A DNA stretch of 64,000 bases, from positions 146,938,917 through 147,002,916 of the forward strand of contig NC_053391.1 of assembly GCF_905171765.1 (NCBI RefSeq), given 5' to 3'. The DNA is from Bufo bufo (Eukaryota > Chordata > Amphibia > Anura > Bufonidae). Of this stretch, positions 19,500-31,241 are shown one piece after another. Numbering within the stretch: the stretch's first letter is position 1; every line of letters begins with the position of its first letter. The translations under genes and the position numbers were made by a program. The notes under the pieces are model-generated. The model worked only from the letters and a program-made list of their open reading frames with translations, did not search any database and was not told the origin of the DNA.

Positions 19500-21780
19500 G
19501 GTGCACCAATATTGAATTCAGGCCTACACTGGTTCAGACCGTGTGAGATACCCCCTCTACATACAGGGGTTTGAATCAGGGATATGAAATACAGCCATTT
19601 GAAATACAGCCATTTTGTGCAAAGAAATATTTACTTCAGGCCTACACTGGTTCAGACCGTGTGAGATACCTCCTGTCATGAGTTGGAGGTCCCAGGAGAG
19701 ACCACCGTGTCGTCAAGCAATAAACAAACGGAAATCAGGTACAGACACATAAGAGTTTATTGCACAAACAAAAACCAGGGAAGGCAGCACAGACAAAACA
19801 TGAGCTCTATGTACCGTCAGCACAGTGGGAGAAAACCCCCACTGCGCCACTGTCTAGTAATACTCCAGAGGGGCGTGACTAAACAACTCCTGGTATTCAC
19901 TAGGGCCCCAGATGGTAGGGTTAGACTTTGCAGCAGGAAGTTGCCAGGGTCCACTCTGGAGCGTGAACTAGACAGTGACAGCAGGAACGAATGGACAACA
20001 GGTACCAGAAGGTACCGACGGCACATAGGCATACATAACAGACAAGCAAATACAAACAGGGCAACTAATAGCACAAACAGGAGTACATAGCAAGGAAACA
20101 GGAGTGACAATGAGCAGAGAAGGACTTGCTCCACCAGTAGTAAACTGCATGGCCTTGCGCATTGCACTCTGCTGCAAAGAAAGGTGCAGCAAGGGCTTGC
20201 TGAACAGAGACATATAACATAACAAACACAACTGGCAGAACAGATAACAGAAACATAGGAAAGAGGACGGGAATGAACAAGTAGGAAACCCACAGAGCAC
20301 AGACAGACAGACACGGATCCCATGGGTCAGCAGCATGGGAGAGAGAGTACAAACCAGGAGCAGGACAGGACAAGACAACACACACCAGGAGAGCTGACAC
20401 AGAACTGAGGAAACCTCAGCCTTATATACAAGTTCCATGGGTGCAGCAGAGAGGCCACACCCATGGAGCAGACAGAGAGGATTAACTCCTAATAAACACA
20501 CAGGGGAGTTAACCCATAAAGAACCACAAATGACACAAAGGAACGGAGCTGCAGCGAGAGCATAGACAGAAGGTCACAGCCAGAGGTAACGACTGTGACA
20601 CCTCCCTAAATACAGGGGTTTGAATCAGGCATTTGAAATACAGCCATTTAAAATACAGCCATTTTGGGCAAAGAAATATTTACTTCAGGCCTACAGTGGT
20701 TCAGACCATGTGAGATACCCCCTCGACATACAGGCCTTTGAATCAGGCATTTGAAATACAGCCATTTAAAATACAGCCATTTTGGGCAAAGAAATATTTA
20801 CTTCAGGCCTACAGTGGTTCAGGCCCTGTGACATACCCCCTCTACATACAGGGGTTTGAATCAGGCATTTGAAATACAGCCATTTTGTGCAAAGATATAT
20901 TTACTTCAGGCCTACACTGGTTCAGACCGTGTGAGATACTCCCCTACATACAGGGATTTGAATCAGGCATTTGAAATACAGCCATTTAAAATACAGCCAT
21001 TTTGGGCAAAGAAATATTTACTTCATTCCTACAGTGGTTCAGACCGTGTGAGATACCCCCCTACATACAGGGGTTTGAATCAGGCATTAGAAATACAGCC
21101 ATTTGAAATACAGCCATTTTGTGCAAAGATATATTTACTTCAGGCCTACACTGGTTCAGACCGTGTGAGATACTCCCTCTACATACAGGGGTTTGAATCA
21201 GGCCTTTGAAATACAGCCATTTGAAATACAGCCATTTTGGGCAAATATATATTTACTTCAGGCCTACAGTGGTTCAGACCGTGTGAAATACCCCCTCTAT
21301 ATACAGGGGTTTGAATCAGGGATTTGAATTACAGCCATTTGAAATACAGCCATTTTGTGCAAAGATATATTTACTTCAGGCCTACACTGGTTCATGCCTT
21401 GTGAGATACTCCCTCTACATACAGGGGTTTGATTCAGGGATTTGAAATACAGACATTTTAAATACAGCCATTTTGTGCAAAGATATATTTACCTTCAGGC
21501 CTACACTGGTTCAGACCGTGTAAGATACCCCTCTACATACAGGGGTTTGAATCAGGGATTTGAAATACAGCCATTTGAAATACAGCCATTTTGTGCAAAG
21601 ATATATTTACTTCAGGCCTACACTGGTTCAAGCCCTGAGAGATACTCCCTCTACATACAGGGGTTTGATTCAGTGATTTGAAATACAGCCATTTGAAATA
21701 CAGCCATTATGGGCAAAGAAATATTTAATTTATGCCTACACTGGTTCAGACCATGTGAGATACACCCTTTACATACTGTC
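19500..21780 (+). repeat. About 118-bp minisatellite in the hAT 5' region
   Basis: Roughly 11 units, each with 'ggtttgaatcagg', 'gaaatacagccattt', 'aagatatatttacttcaggc', 'ctacactggttcagacc' and 'gtgagatac'. The unit is not a multiple of three, so it is not a coding repeat. A solo LTR (19674-20600) interrupts it. Confidence 0.85.
19674..20600 (-). mobile_element. Solo LTR within the hAT minisatellite
   Basis: The 927-bp insert begins TGTCATGA and ends TGTGACA. CCTCC is duplicated at 19669-19673 and 20601-20605. TG...CA ends with a 5-bp duplication and no internal region indicate a solo LTR. The minisatellite pattern continues on both sides. Strand is a guess from an A-rich plus strand. Confidence 0.75.
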
Positions 21781-21838
21781 GTTCTATTCTACTATTAATT
21801 TAACACCCATTTAGGGCAAGATCCTAAATTTGAAAAAT

Positions 21839-24800
21839 ATGAGGAGAGCGTCAAATAAGGGACGTGGCCCAGGTAGTGGTGCTGCTGGTGGAGCTCCTGT
21901 TGCAGGGAGAGGACGTGATCGATCTGTGCCAGCTACACACACAAGTGAAACCCCTTCCTCAGGTGCGAGTAGGCGACAAAACCTGCAGCGGTATTTGGTC
22001 GGGCCTAATGCTGCTCTACGAATGGTGAGGCCTGAACAAGTACAGGCGATAGTAGATTGGGTTGCTGACAGTGGATCCAGTTCCTTCACATTGTCTCACC
22101 ACCCAGTCTCCTGCTGAAAGACCACAGTTGGCACCTGCAGCCGATGTCCATCCGTCTTTCACCTCACCCCCTTGCAAATCAGCCAAGCAGTCTGAGCCCC
22201 AAGTCATGCAGCAGTCTCTTCTGCTTTTTGATGACTCTGTTAGCAGGGTTTTCCAGGGCCATCCACCTAGCCCTGCCCCAGAAGTGGAAGAGATTGAGTG
22301 CACCGATGCCCAACCACTTATTTTTCAAGATGAGTACATGGGAGGACAATCGCAGCACATCTCGGATGATGACGAAACACAGGTGCCAACTGCTGGGGCT
22401 TTCGAAAGTGTGCAGACCGACAAGGAAGGCAGGGGTGAAGACTGGGTGGAAGATGATGTGGGGGACGATGAGGTCCTCGACCCCACATGGAATCAAGATC
22501 ATGCGAGTGACCTATGTAGTTCGGAGGAGGAGGCGGTGGTCGCACAGAGCCACCAACACAGCAGAAGAGGGAGCAGGGTGCAAAAGCGGAGCGGCCGTCC
22601 TCTAGACAGTACGCCTCCTACTGCCCACCGCAGCAAGGGACCGAGCACACCAAAGCCAGCTCCAAGGAGTTCCCTGGCGTGGCAGTTTTTCAGACAATGT
22701 GCTGACGACAAGACACGAGTGGTTTGCACTCTGTGCAATCAGAGCCTGAAGCGAGGCATAAACGTTCTCAACCTGAGCACAACCTGCATGACCAGGCATT
22801 TAAGTGCAAAGCACGAGCTGCAGTGAAGTAGACACCTCAAAAACCAAGAAAGGTCTCTGGTTCCTGCTTCCTCTTCTGCTGCAGTCGCAGTCTCTTCATC
22901 AACCTCTGGAGTGACAGTGCCACCTGGCATCCTACAAACAGAGGATCTGCCAGCAACACCAACACCTGGGTCACCAAGCATCTCCACAATGTCCCACGGA
23001 AGCGTTCAGCTCTCCATATCCCAAACGCTGGAGAGGAAGAGGAAGTACCCCCATACCCACCCGCGATCCCTAGCCCTGAATGCCAGTATTTCTAAATTAC
23101 TTGACTTTGAAATGCTGTCATTCCGTCTGGTGGAGACGGATTGTTTTAAAGGCCTTATGGCGGTGGCTGTCCCACAATACGTCGTACCCAGCCACCACTA
23201 CTTTTCAAGACGAGCCATCCCTTTCCTTCACAACCAAGTAGGGGACAAAATCAGGTGTGCACTGCGCAACGCCATCTGTGGCAAGGTCCACCTGACTACG
23301 GATACGTGGACCAGTAAGCACCGTCAGGGCCGTTATATCTCCATAACAGCACACTGGGTAAATGCAGTGGCGGCTGGGCCTGAGGAGGATAGCAGTTTGG
23401 CGCATGTCCTTCCACCACCGAGGATTGCAGGGCGCTTCAGTTTGCCTCCAGTTGCTTCCTCCTCCTACTCTGCTTCCTCATCCTCTACCGGCTCCTCATC
23501 CGGTCAGTGTAACACCTTCACCACCAACTTCAGCACAGCCGGGGGTAAACGACAGCAGGCAGTTTTAAAACTCATCTGTTTGGGGGACAAACCCCACACC
23601 GCGCAGGAGCTGTGGACGAACCTTGAACAATAGACTGATCAGTGGTTTGTGCCAGTCAGCCTCAAGCCCGGCCTGGTTGCGTGCGATAATAGGCAAAATC
23701 TCGTAGCAGCTCTGGGACTAGCCGGTTTGACGCACATCCCTTGCCTGGCGCATGTGCTGAATTTGGTGGTGCAGAGATTCCTTAAAAATTACCCTGACAT
23801 GTCAGAGCTGCTACATAAATTGCGGGCCGTCTGTGTGCGCTTTCGGCGTTCTCACCCTGCTGCTGCTCGCCTGTCAGCGCTGCAGCGTAACTTCGGCCTT
23901 CCCGCTCACCGCCTCATATGCGACATGCCCACAATGTGGAACTCCACCTTGCACATGCTGGCCAGACTGTGCGAGCAGCAGCAAGCGATAGTGGAGTTTC
24001 AGCTGCAGCACGCACGGGTGAGTCGCTCGGCGGAACAGCACCACTTCACCACCAATGACTGGGCCTCCATGCGAGACCTGTGTTCCTTGTTGCGCTGTTT
24101 CGAGTACTCCACCAACATGGCCAGTGACGATAACGCCGTTCACAGCGTTACTATCCCACTCCTATGCCTTCTTGAAAAAACGCTCCTGGCGATGAAGAAA
24201 GAGGATTTGGCGCAGGAGGAGGAGGAGGAGGAGGAGGAAGAGGGATCTTTTCGTAGGGTTTCCGGCCAGTCATTCCCAAGTGGCTCCGAGGGTGGGTTCC
24301 TGCACCCACAAACCCAAGGTACACAATTGTCCAGCCAGGGCACAGTTCTGGAGGATGAGGAGGTGGAAGATGACGAGGAGGAGGAGGAACAATGTTCACA
24401 GCAGGGTGGCACCCAGACCAGCTCATGGCCATCACTTGTGCGTGGATGGGGGGGATACAGAGGACACAGACGATACACCTCCCACAGAGGACAGCTTTTC
24501 GTTGCCTGTGGGCAGCCTGGCACACATGAGTGATTAAATGCTGCAGTGTCTCCGCAATGACCGCCAAGTTGCCCACATTCTTGTGCTGATTACTGGGTGG
24601 CCACGCTGCTGGATCCCCATTACAAGGACAACGTACCGTCCTTAATTCCCTCACTGGAGCGTGATCGTAAGATGCGCGAGTACAAGCGCACGCTGGTAGA
24701 CGCGCTGCTGGTAGCATTCCCACCTGACAGCGGGGGCACAGTGAAAGCACAAGGCGAATGCAGAGGACGAGGAAGAGGTCGCTAATGCAGCTGGGGCACC

Positions 24801-25169
24801 GCCAGCACCTCAGAAGGCAGGGTTAGCATGGCCGAAATGTGGAAAAGCTTTGTCAGCACGCCACAACAACCAGCACCACCAGCTGATATGGAACGTCTTA
24901 GCAGGAGGCAGCATTTCACCAACATGGTGGAGCAGTATGTGTGCACACGCCTACACGTACTGAATGACGGGTCTTCCCTCTTCAACTCCTGAGTCTCCAA
25001 ATTGGGCACATGGCCTGAGCTTGCCCTTTACGCCTTGGAGGTGATGGCCTGCCCTGCAGCCAGTGTATTATCTGAACGTGTGTTTAGCACGGCAGGGGGC
25101 GTCATCACAGACAAGCGCAGCCGCCTGTCCACAGCCAAGCTCACGTTCATTAAAATGAACGAGGCATGA
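21839..25169 (+). pseudogene. hAT transposase with BED zinc finger, decayed
   Basis: The ATG at 21839 starts a Gly/Arg-rich leader. A BED finger follows near 22670-22820: CTLC, then H-x4-H in TRHLSAKH. The RNase H-like core has LTTDTWTS (near 23293), CLAHVLNLVV (near 23745) and MPTMWNSTL (near 23925). An acidic insert (a run of Glu near 24215) precedes LLDPHYKD (near 24606). The C-terminal dimerisation domain WPELALYALE, then PAASVLSERVFSTAGGVI, then KRSRLS ends at the TGA at 25169. The frame is broken by stops at 22824 (TGA), 23631 (TAG) and near 24991 (TGA), and by frameshifts near 22050 and 24450. The order matches ZBED-like hAT transposases. Confidence 0.9.
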
Positions 25170-25499
25170 ATCCCTCAGGACTTGTCCGTACCTTGTGCAG
25201 AATAGACATGTATATCGGCACTAAGCAGCCATTGTTATACTGTAGCGCAATTGCTTATATTTGTATTTTGGATATTTCACACTCTTTTGGAGTGTACCTT
25301 AATTTTACAAAATAAAATTAAAACCAAAAACCTGTGTTGGCTATCTCGTCCTCCTCCACCGCCGCTTCCACCTACTCCGCTATGTCCACCGCCTCCTCAG
25401 ACTCCTACTCCATATGGAACTCCACCTCATAAATCCATAATTTTTTTTTGTACGTGTTTTATTTTATATCATTTCACTACTTTGTCATTTATATTTTCG

Positions 25500-26090
25500 G
25501 GTGAAATTAACAAATTTTTGGGTGTATAGTACCACTGCTATACCTAGTAGACCGGTAAAAAAATAAAAATAAATTGTCAGTTACATTTTATAGTGAAATT
25601 AACAAATTTGTGGGTGTATAGTACCACTGCTATACCTAGTAGACAGGTTAAACAAAAAAAAAATTGTCATTTACTTTTTCGGGTGAAATTAACCAATTTT
25701 TGGGTGTATAGTACCACTGCTATACCTAGTAGGCCGGTTAAAAAATAAATAAATTGTCATTTACATTTTAGGGTGAAATTCACCAATTTTGGTGTGTATA
25801 GTACCACTAGTGGAACGGTAAAAAAAAAAAAAAAAAAAAATTGTCAGTTACATTTTCTAGCAAAATAAACAAATTTTTGGGTGTATAGTACCACTGCTAT
25901 ACCTAGTAGACAGGTTTAAAAAAAAATTGGCAGTTATATATTCTGGTGAAATTCACCAATTTTTGGGTGTGATGTACCACTCCTATACCTAGTAGACCGA
26001 AAAAAAATAATAATTGTCAGTTACATTTTTTGGTGAAATTCACAAATTTTTGGGTGTAATATACCCCTCCTCTACCTAGTTGACAGCTTA
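25500..26090 (+). repeat. About 90-bp tandem array in the hAT 3' region
   Basis: Six to seven units share 'gggtgtatagtaccactgct', 'atacctagtagac', an A-rich run, 'attgtcagttacatttt' and 'gtgaaattaacaaattttt'. Variation among units is moderate. Confidence 0.8.
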
Positions 26091-26469
26091 ATAAATTTCA
26101 ATAATTTTTCTGTTACATTCTTGGGTTGACATTATACAATTTTAACGTGAATAAACACATGCTATGCATAGGTGACAGGGAATAAAATTTAATAAATTAT
26201 TCAGTAATTAATGTGCACCACATCCTTACATTCAATGCTTAAACTTTGAAAAGTTGTCACACTTTTATGCTTTAATAATTTCTCCCATATTTCAACTCTA
26301 ATTTTAAATTTGAAAAAATGGATCCTCCCTTGGATGTGGTCTCTCTTTCTCACGCTCCCTCTCTGGCCTGGAACCCTGATTCCCTGCCACCCGTGATCAC
26401 CATGGTAGGCGCATAGAAGAACATCGAAAGTTGATAGAGCAGATATCAAATTGGATCGTGAACATCACG

Positions 26470-26835
26470 GGGACGTGCGACATGGTTGGGCAGTAAGTGT
26501 GCACACGCCTACACAAACTGACTGACAGGGGTCAGCCCCTGTAACTTCTGGGTCTCCAAATTGGGCAGAGGGCCTGAGCTTGCCCTTACCCCTTGGAGGT
26601 GCTGGCCTGCCCTGCAGCCAGTGTATTGTCTGAACCTGTGTTTAGCATGACTGGAGGGGGTTATCACAGGTTATATTTCCTAATGTTTTGGGGTGTACCC
26701 TAATTTTAAAAATAAAAATGTAAAACCAAAAACCAGTGTAGGCTACCTCCTCCTCCACCGCCGCTTCCACCAACACCGCCACATCCACCGCCTCCTCAAC
26801 CTCCTATTCCATATGGACCTGGTCCTCCTAGATCA
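26470..26835 (+). repeat. Degenerate duplicate of the hAT C-terminus and 3' tail
   Basis: It repeats 24925-25440 in order: 'agtgtgcacacgcctacac', 'tctccaaattgggca', 'gagcttgccctt', 'cctgccctgcagccagtgta', then the polyadenylation region and 'tcctccaccgccgcttccac'. Roughly 1.5 kb separates the copies. The coding sense is lost. Confidence 0.75.
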
Positions 26836-27771
26836 AGATTATTATTTTTTATTTTTACGTATTTTATGTTATTTAAAGTAATTTCCCTATCCACATTTGT
26901 TTGCAGAGCACTTGCCATGCTCTTAACCACATTTTGATGCCATTTGCAGCCCTCTAGCCCTTTTCCATGACATTTTTACAGCCATTTTAGTGCTCAAAGG
27001 TTCGGGTCCCCATTGACTTCAATGGGGTTCGGGGTTAAGTCCGGGTCAAGTTCGGGTCCCGAACTTAAACTTTTTTCTGAAGTTCGGCCGAACCCGAACA
27101 TCCAGGTGTCCGCTCAACTCTAGTGTTGGTGTGAAGTTGAATATGGTGAAGGTAAACAAAAAAATGTAAATGTAGGAAAAAATTTGATATAAATGATATC
27201 CAAAGAATAAGTGATGATGAAACTCATGTTTATACGAATGAAAATACATTTCACTGTTGCTGAAATGAAAGACTAGTAAGGTGCACTGAAAAAAAGACTG
27301 AAACATAGTGCTGTGCAGAAAGAAAACCTGTGAAAAAATTGTACATACATTTATTAGATCAATATACAATGTTTTACTAGACTCGAATCCAATGGGAAAT
27401 CCCAACTGTACAGGTAGATACCACCCAATTGTCAATACTGTAAGAACAACCCTAAAAGCCATCCCATTTATAAAGACACCCAATTGTCAATATACCGGGG
27501 TTATAAACCATTATGTCTCCCCACCGTCCAATAATGAGGACAGTATACACCTTACCCACTACAAGGATCCCTGAAAGGCAAATATGGCCAACCTATCATA
27601 AATTACAAATTCATCCACATGGAAGGAGGAGAAGAACCACCGCACCCCAAAAATTGGAAGACCCACTTAACACGATTCGTAGCCCACAATCAAGACACAT
27701 ACTCCCACCACCCATACATATAGGTTTTAAAAAAAGCTTTTACACAGCAAGGAGATTCAAGGAGGAGTCAG

Positions 27772-28498
27772 TCACAGAAAAGAGGCAAAGGGGACCTTAT
27801 CATTGAGCCGACATGGTATTTGGGTCTGGAATTTAATTATCCATTTACTTTCGACCTGTTCTAGACGTCTAAAGAGGTCACCACCCCTAAAGCCCAGATT
27901 CACTCTATCAATGCCACGGACCTTAAGGTCCTGCCATCGATTGTTGTGCTTCAGGCGAAAGTGTTGCGCAACTGGTTTGAGTTTCACTATCCTGTCTCTG
28001 TCATGATCACTAATTTTAGATGCGGTTTATATGTCGCTTTGGAGTTCCTGAATGCGTATGCGAAGTTCCCATGTTGTCATGCCTATATAGATTAATCCAC
28101 ACGGGCATGTCGCATAATATATGACACCTGATGTACTACAATTGATGAAGTGTACAATCTTATATGTACTTTGCCCAGATGAGTCACAAAATGAGTCGGT
28201 TTTGATCATAGCCTTACAGATACTACAGTGCCCACAAGATGTAGACCCCCACTTTGGCCCTCTTGCTTGAGATAAAAAAATCTTGAGATTTTGGTGGAAC
28301 ATAATGACTAGATACCAAAATGTCATTAAGGTTTTTACTGCGTCGAGCCACAAATGCAGGGCTGGAGATGAGCATAGAATCAAGAACATGATCAGTCCGC
28401 AGGATCGGCCAAAACTTCATGAAAGTTTTTCTGATGTTGTTCCATTGTACGTTATAGTCTGTATGATCACGGACTATAACCGGCGCCGGCGTCCACAC
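27772..28498 (-). pseudogene. PLE GIY-YIG ORF fragment, minus strand
   Basis: Reading leftward, the linker is FWPILRTDHVLD and LNDILVSSHYVPP. CSICKAM follows, then the GIY-YIG core GVIYYATCPCGLIYIGMTTW and RIRIQEL. The C-terminus LKVRGIDRVN, then RRLEQVESKWIIKF, lies at 27772-27987. The parts fall in different frames, so there are at least two frameshifts. It is homologous in layout to 11238-11940 but not closely related in sequence. Confidence 0.8.
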
Positions 28499-28513
28499 GT
28501 CTGTTCCGACTAG

Positions 28514-28560
28514 CTAGGCCTGATGAAAGGCTACAAATAGCCCGAAACGTTCCCTAAATT
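28514..28560 (+). other. Hammerhead-like but probably degenerate core
   Basis: CTGATGA (28520-28526) is followed by a five-pair hairpin, GGCTA (28529-28533) with TAGCC (28538-28542), and GAAAC (28544-28548). Stem I is poor: TAGG and CCTA can pair only with a C-C mismatch next to the core. It is oriented opposite to the adjacent PLE ORF. Confidence 0.45.
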
Positions 28561-28938
28561 TATGTCCGGCTGAATACAAATCAATGATTACTTCACCTTC
28601 AATTTTGGAGTGCAGTCAATTTGTATATATATGGATGAAAGTGTTCCTGAGGTGGAGCTGGGAACTAAATTAGACGAGCACCCAGGAAAAGCCAGTGAAT
28701 GAATGAGTTCTGTGATCATTTGAATTGTATTATGTTATTAAGTTATCAGCATTCAGACTAATAGACACACTGCCACTTTCCCCCCCATTTTTTTTTTTGG
28801 GGGGGGAGTGATTCTTTTAGTTTTTTTTTTATTTATTACTCACTTATATAGCACTGGCATATTGTGCAGTGCTTTACAGACATTATCATCACTCAGTGTC
28901 CCCAATGGAGCTCACAATCTAAGTTCCTTATCAGTATA

Positions 28939-29826
28939 CAGTACAGACCAAAAGTTTGGACACACCTTCTCATTCAAAGAGTTTTCTTTATTTTCATGAC
29001 TATGAAAATTGTAGATTTACACTGAAGGCATCAAAACTATGAATTAACACATGTGGAATTATATACATAACAAACAAGTGTGAAACAACTGAAAATATGT
29101 CATATTCTAGGTTCTTCAAAGTAGCCACCTTTTGCTTTGATTACTGCTTTGCACACTCTTGCCATTCTCTTGATGAGCTTCAAGAGGTAGTCCCCTGAAA
29201 TGGTTTTCACTTCACAGGTGTGCCCTGTCAGGTTTAATAAGTGTGATTTCTTGCCTTATAAATGAGGTTGGGACCATCAGTTGCGTTGAGGAGAAGTCAG
29301 GTGGATACACAACTGGTAGTCCTACTGAATAGACTGTTAGAATTTGTATTATGGCAAGAAAAAAGCAGCTAAGTAAAGAAAAACAAGTGGCCATCATTAC
29401 TTTAAGAAATGAAGGTCAGTCAGTCAGCCGAAAAATTGGGAAAACTTTGAAAGTAAGAGCTATTTGACCATGAAGGAGAGTGGTGGGGTGCTGTGCCAGA
29501 AGACCTGGCCTCCACAGTCACCGGACCTGAACCCAATCGAGATGGTTTGGGGTGAGCTGGACCGCAGAGTGAAGGCAAAAAGGCCAACAAGTGCTAAGCA
29601 TCTCTGGGAACTCCTTCAAGACTGTTGGAAGACCATTTCAGGGGACTACCTCTTGAAGCTCATCAAGAGAATGCCAAGAGTGTGCAAAGCAGTAATCAAA
29701 GCAAAAGGTGGCTACTTTGAAGAACCTATAATATGACATATTTTCAGTTGTTGATGCCTTCATAGTCATGAAAATAAAGAAAACTCTTTGAATGAGAAGG
29801 TGTGTCCAAACTTTTGGTCTGTACTG
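28939..29826 (+). mobile_element. Internally deleted Tc1-like element, copy 2
   Basis: CAGTACAGACC and its inverse are flanked by TA (28937-28938 and 29827-29828). It is close to 16411-17349 and shares the central deletion. It also lacks about 50 bp of the right TIR near 29753. Confidence 0.85.
29352..29736 (+). pseudogene. Deleted Tc1 transposase remnant, copy 2
   Basis: The ATG at 29352 gives MARKKQLSKEK, then KTLKV, followed by a TGA at the deletion junction. The Glu block [20 protein letters not shown] and the C-terminus MPRVCKAVIKAKGGYFEE remain to 29736. Both catalytic Asp regions are absent, as in copy 1. Confidence 0.8.
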
Positions 29827-29959
29827 TATATGTCTATGAAGTGTGGGAGGAAACTAGAGAGTAGCTGGAGGAAACCCAGGGAGAACATACAAACTCCATG
29901 CAGATGTTGTCTTTGGTTGGATTCAAATCTAGCTCCTAAGTGTTGCAAGCACTAGCTTA

Positions 29960-30830
29960 CCTGCAACAGAGGCAGTGTAATAATTCCTAGTCAGGGAGCT
30001 CCCCCTAGTGGTGGCTGTAGGCAGGCAGCTAGATTTTTAATAGAAAAGATACAGATTTATCAATGTATTTTGCTAGTTTTCTGGTGTAAATACATTGAAT
30101 AACATGGTGTTCAGAATGAGCACCATATATCTGAAGCACCTGTTCAACTTTGTCCAACATAAAAGTTGGATACATTGGATGAGGCCCTTTTTTTATTACA
30201 ATTTGTATTGAATTAAAATTTCTTCTACTTGATTATAAAAAAACATAAATTCATCAGAAATTGGGGCATTGCACATGTTCTGCATTGCCTGGGAGTGATT
30301 GATGCATGTACTGTACACTGAGAAGCTAGGTGCAGGTAGCCCATACTAAGATTTGCTATGGGGCCCAATGAGATCTGTGTACACCCCCCAGTGCTAACAA
30401 GTCCTTCTTAAGGACCCTCAAATCCACTAACTAATAACTATCAAAAGATAGTCTTTTTTAATGTATGACTGATATCCACAATTTCTTTTAGTAATTAACC
30501 TCTAGTCCAGCTCAAAAGTATAGGAATACTGACTATTATTCACTTTAATAAGGGGAGTGGTATGTAAAGTTACAATCTTCCCCTATAGTGACAAGCATTT
30601 TAAACTGTTAATGATATGTCCGGTGGGGGACAGCATTTATGAGAATGACAGTAAATGTAAACTAACAGGTAAGACTGGAGTTACTTCAGAGAAGAATTTC
30701 ATTTTGCCCTAAATGCATAAAAAACATTAAAAAGAACAAAAAAAGCATTTAAAAGGGTAGTGTACAAAATCTATAGGAGGTAACATCTAAGAAAAGGCCA
30801 TACCTAGACCTGCCCAGCCTCCATTAGCCT
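29960..30830. other. No gene recognised
   Basis: Mostly AT-rich. A short repeat-like piece 'agggagctccccctagtggt' is at 29993. No frame or RNA signal is convincing. Confidence 0.4.
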
Positions 30831-30834
30831 CAGA

Positions 30835-31090
30835 TCAACCCTCAATCAGACCCCACAGACCCCATCAGCCTCAGATGCGACCCACCAGCCTCCATCAGTC
30901 TCAGATGCAACCCCCCAGCCCCCATCAGCCTCAGATGAGACCCCACAGCCCCCATCAGCCTCAGATGCGACCCCACAGCCCCCATCAGCCTCAGATTAGC
31001 CCCATCAGACCCCCAGCCCATCAGTCTCAGATCAGATCCCCAATCAGACCCTATCAGCCTTCCTATCAGACCCCCTCAGACCCCCCCCCC
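30835..31090 (+). repeat. About 30-bp minisatellite
   Basis: Units of the type 'cccatcagcctcagatgcga' plus 'ccccacagcc' repeat about seven to eight times with variation and degrade toward 31090. Confidence 0.75.
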
Positions 31091-31241
31091 CAGCCTCCAT
31101 TAGAACTTTCTGCATTAAAAAAATGCTGAAGAACTCAAAACTGAAGAATGCAACAGACAAAAGTACATTGAAGCCATAAAATGGTAAGTGTAGATCAGAA
31201 ACTGAGGCCAAAGCCCCACATGTCACTACAGCCAGTGTAAA

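Larger units (their letters stand above)
18506..27122 (+). mobile_element. 8.6-kb hAT transposon with 8-bp target duplication
   Basis: GTGTTGGT is duplicated at 18498-18505 and 27123-27130. The ends are TAGGGTTGAGCG and CGCTCAACTCTA, a 12-bp TIR with one mismatch. Subterminal sequence has repeated 'cgaacccgaac' motifs on both sides. The interior holds a 118-bp tandem array with a solo LTR, a decayed BED-finger transposase, a 90-bp tandem array and a partial duplication of the 3' part. It lies within PLE 2. Confidence 0.92.
16090..28513 (-). mobile_element. Penelope-like element 2, minus strand, split by insertions
   Basis: The minus-strand GIY-YIG coding fragment is at 27772-28498. Its 3' noncoding part continues leftward through 27131-27771 and 17352-18505, probably to about 16090. 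The gaps are the hAT (18506-27122) and a Tc1 derivative (16411-17349), both bounded by target duplications that show continuity. A GAAACG-type PLE motif lies inverted near 17531. The left limit is uncertain. Confidence 0.6.
28835..29955 (+). repeat. Dispersed LINE-tail or SINE-like repeat split by a Tc1 derivative
   Basis: The left part 'acttatatagcactggcata', then 'tttacagacattatcatc', then 'ggagctcacaatctaa' ends at 28938. The right part 'gtgggaggaaac', then 'cagggagaacatacaaactc' and 'ttcaaatctagctcc' resumes after 29826. Together they read as one repeat. The class is uncertain. Confidence 0.6.

Noticed and set aside
19817..20501. Long minus-strand frames rich in Cys, Leu and Ser
   Set aside because: They lie inside the solo LTR. 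Composition is skewed and no domain or start context is seen.
20856..21681. Repeated frames encoding FEIQPF and YTGSDRVRY units
   Set aside because: They are read through the 118-bp minisatellite, whose unit is not a multiple of three, so the protein repeat cannot persist.
22179..24750. Several minus-strand frames across the hAT gene
   Set aside because: All are antisense shadows of the transposase frame, which has the BED finger and hAT motifs.
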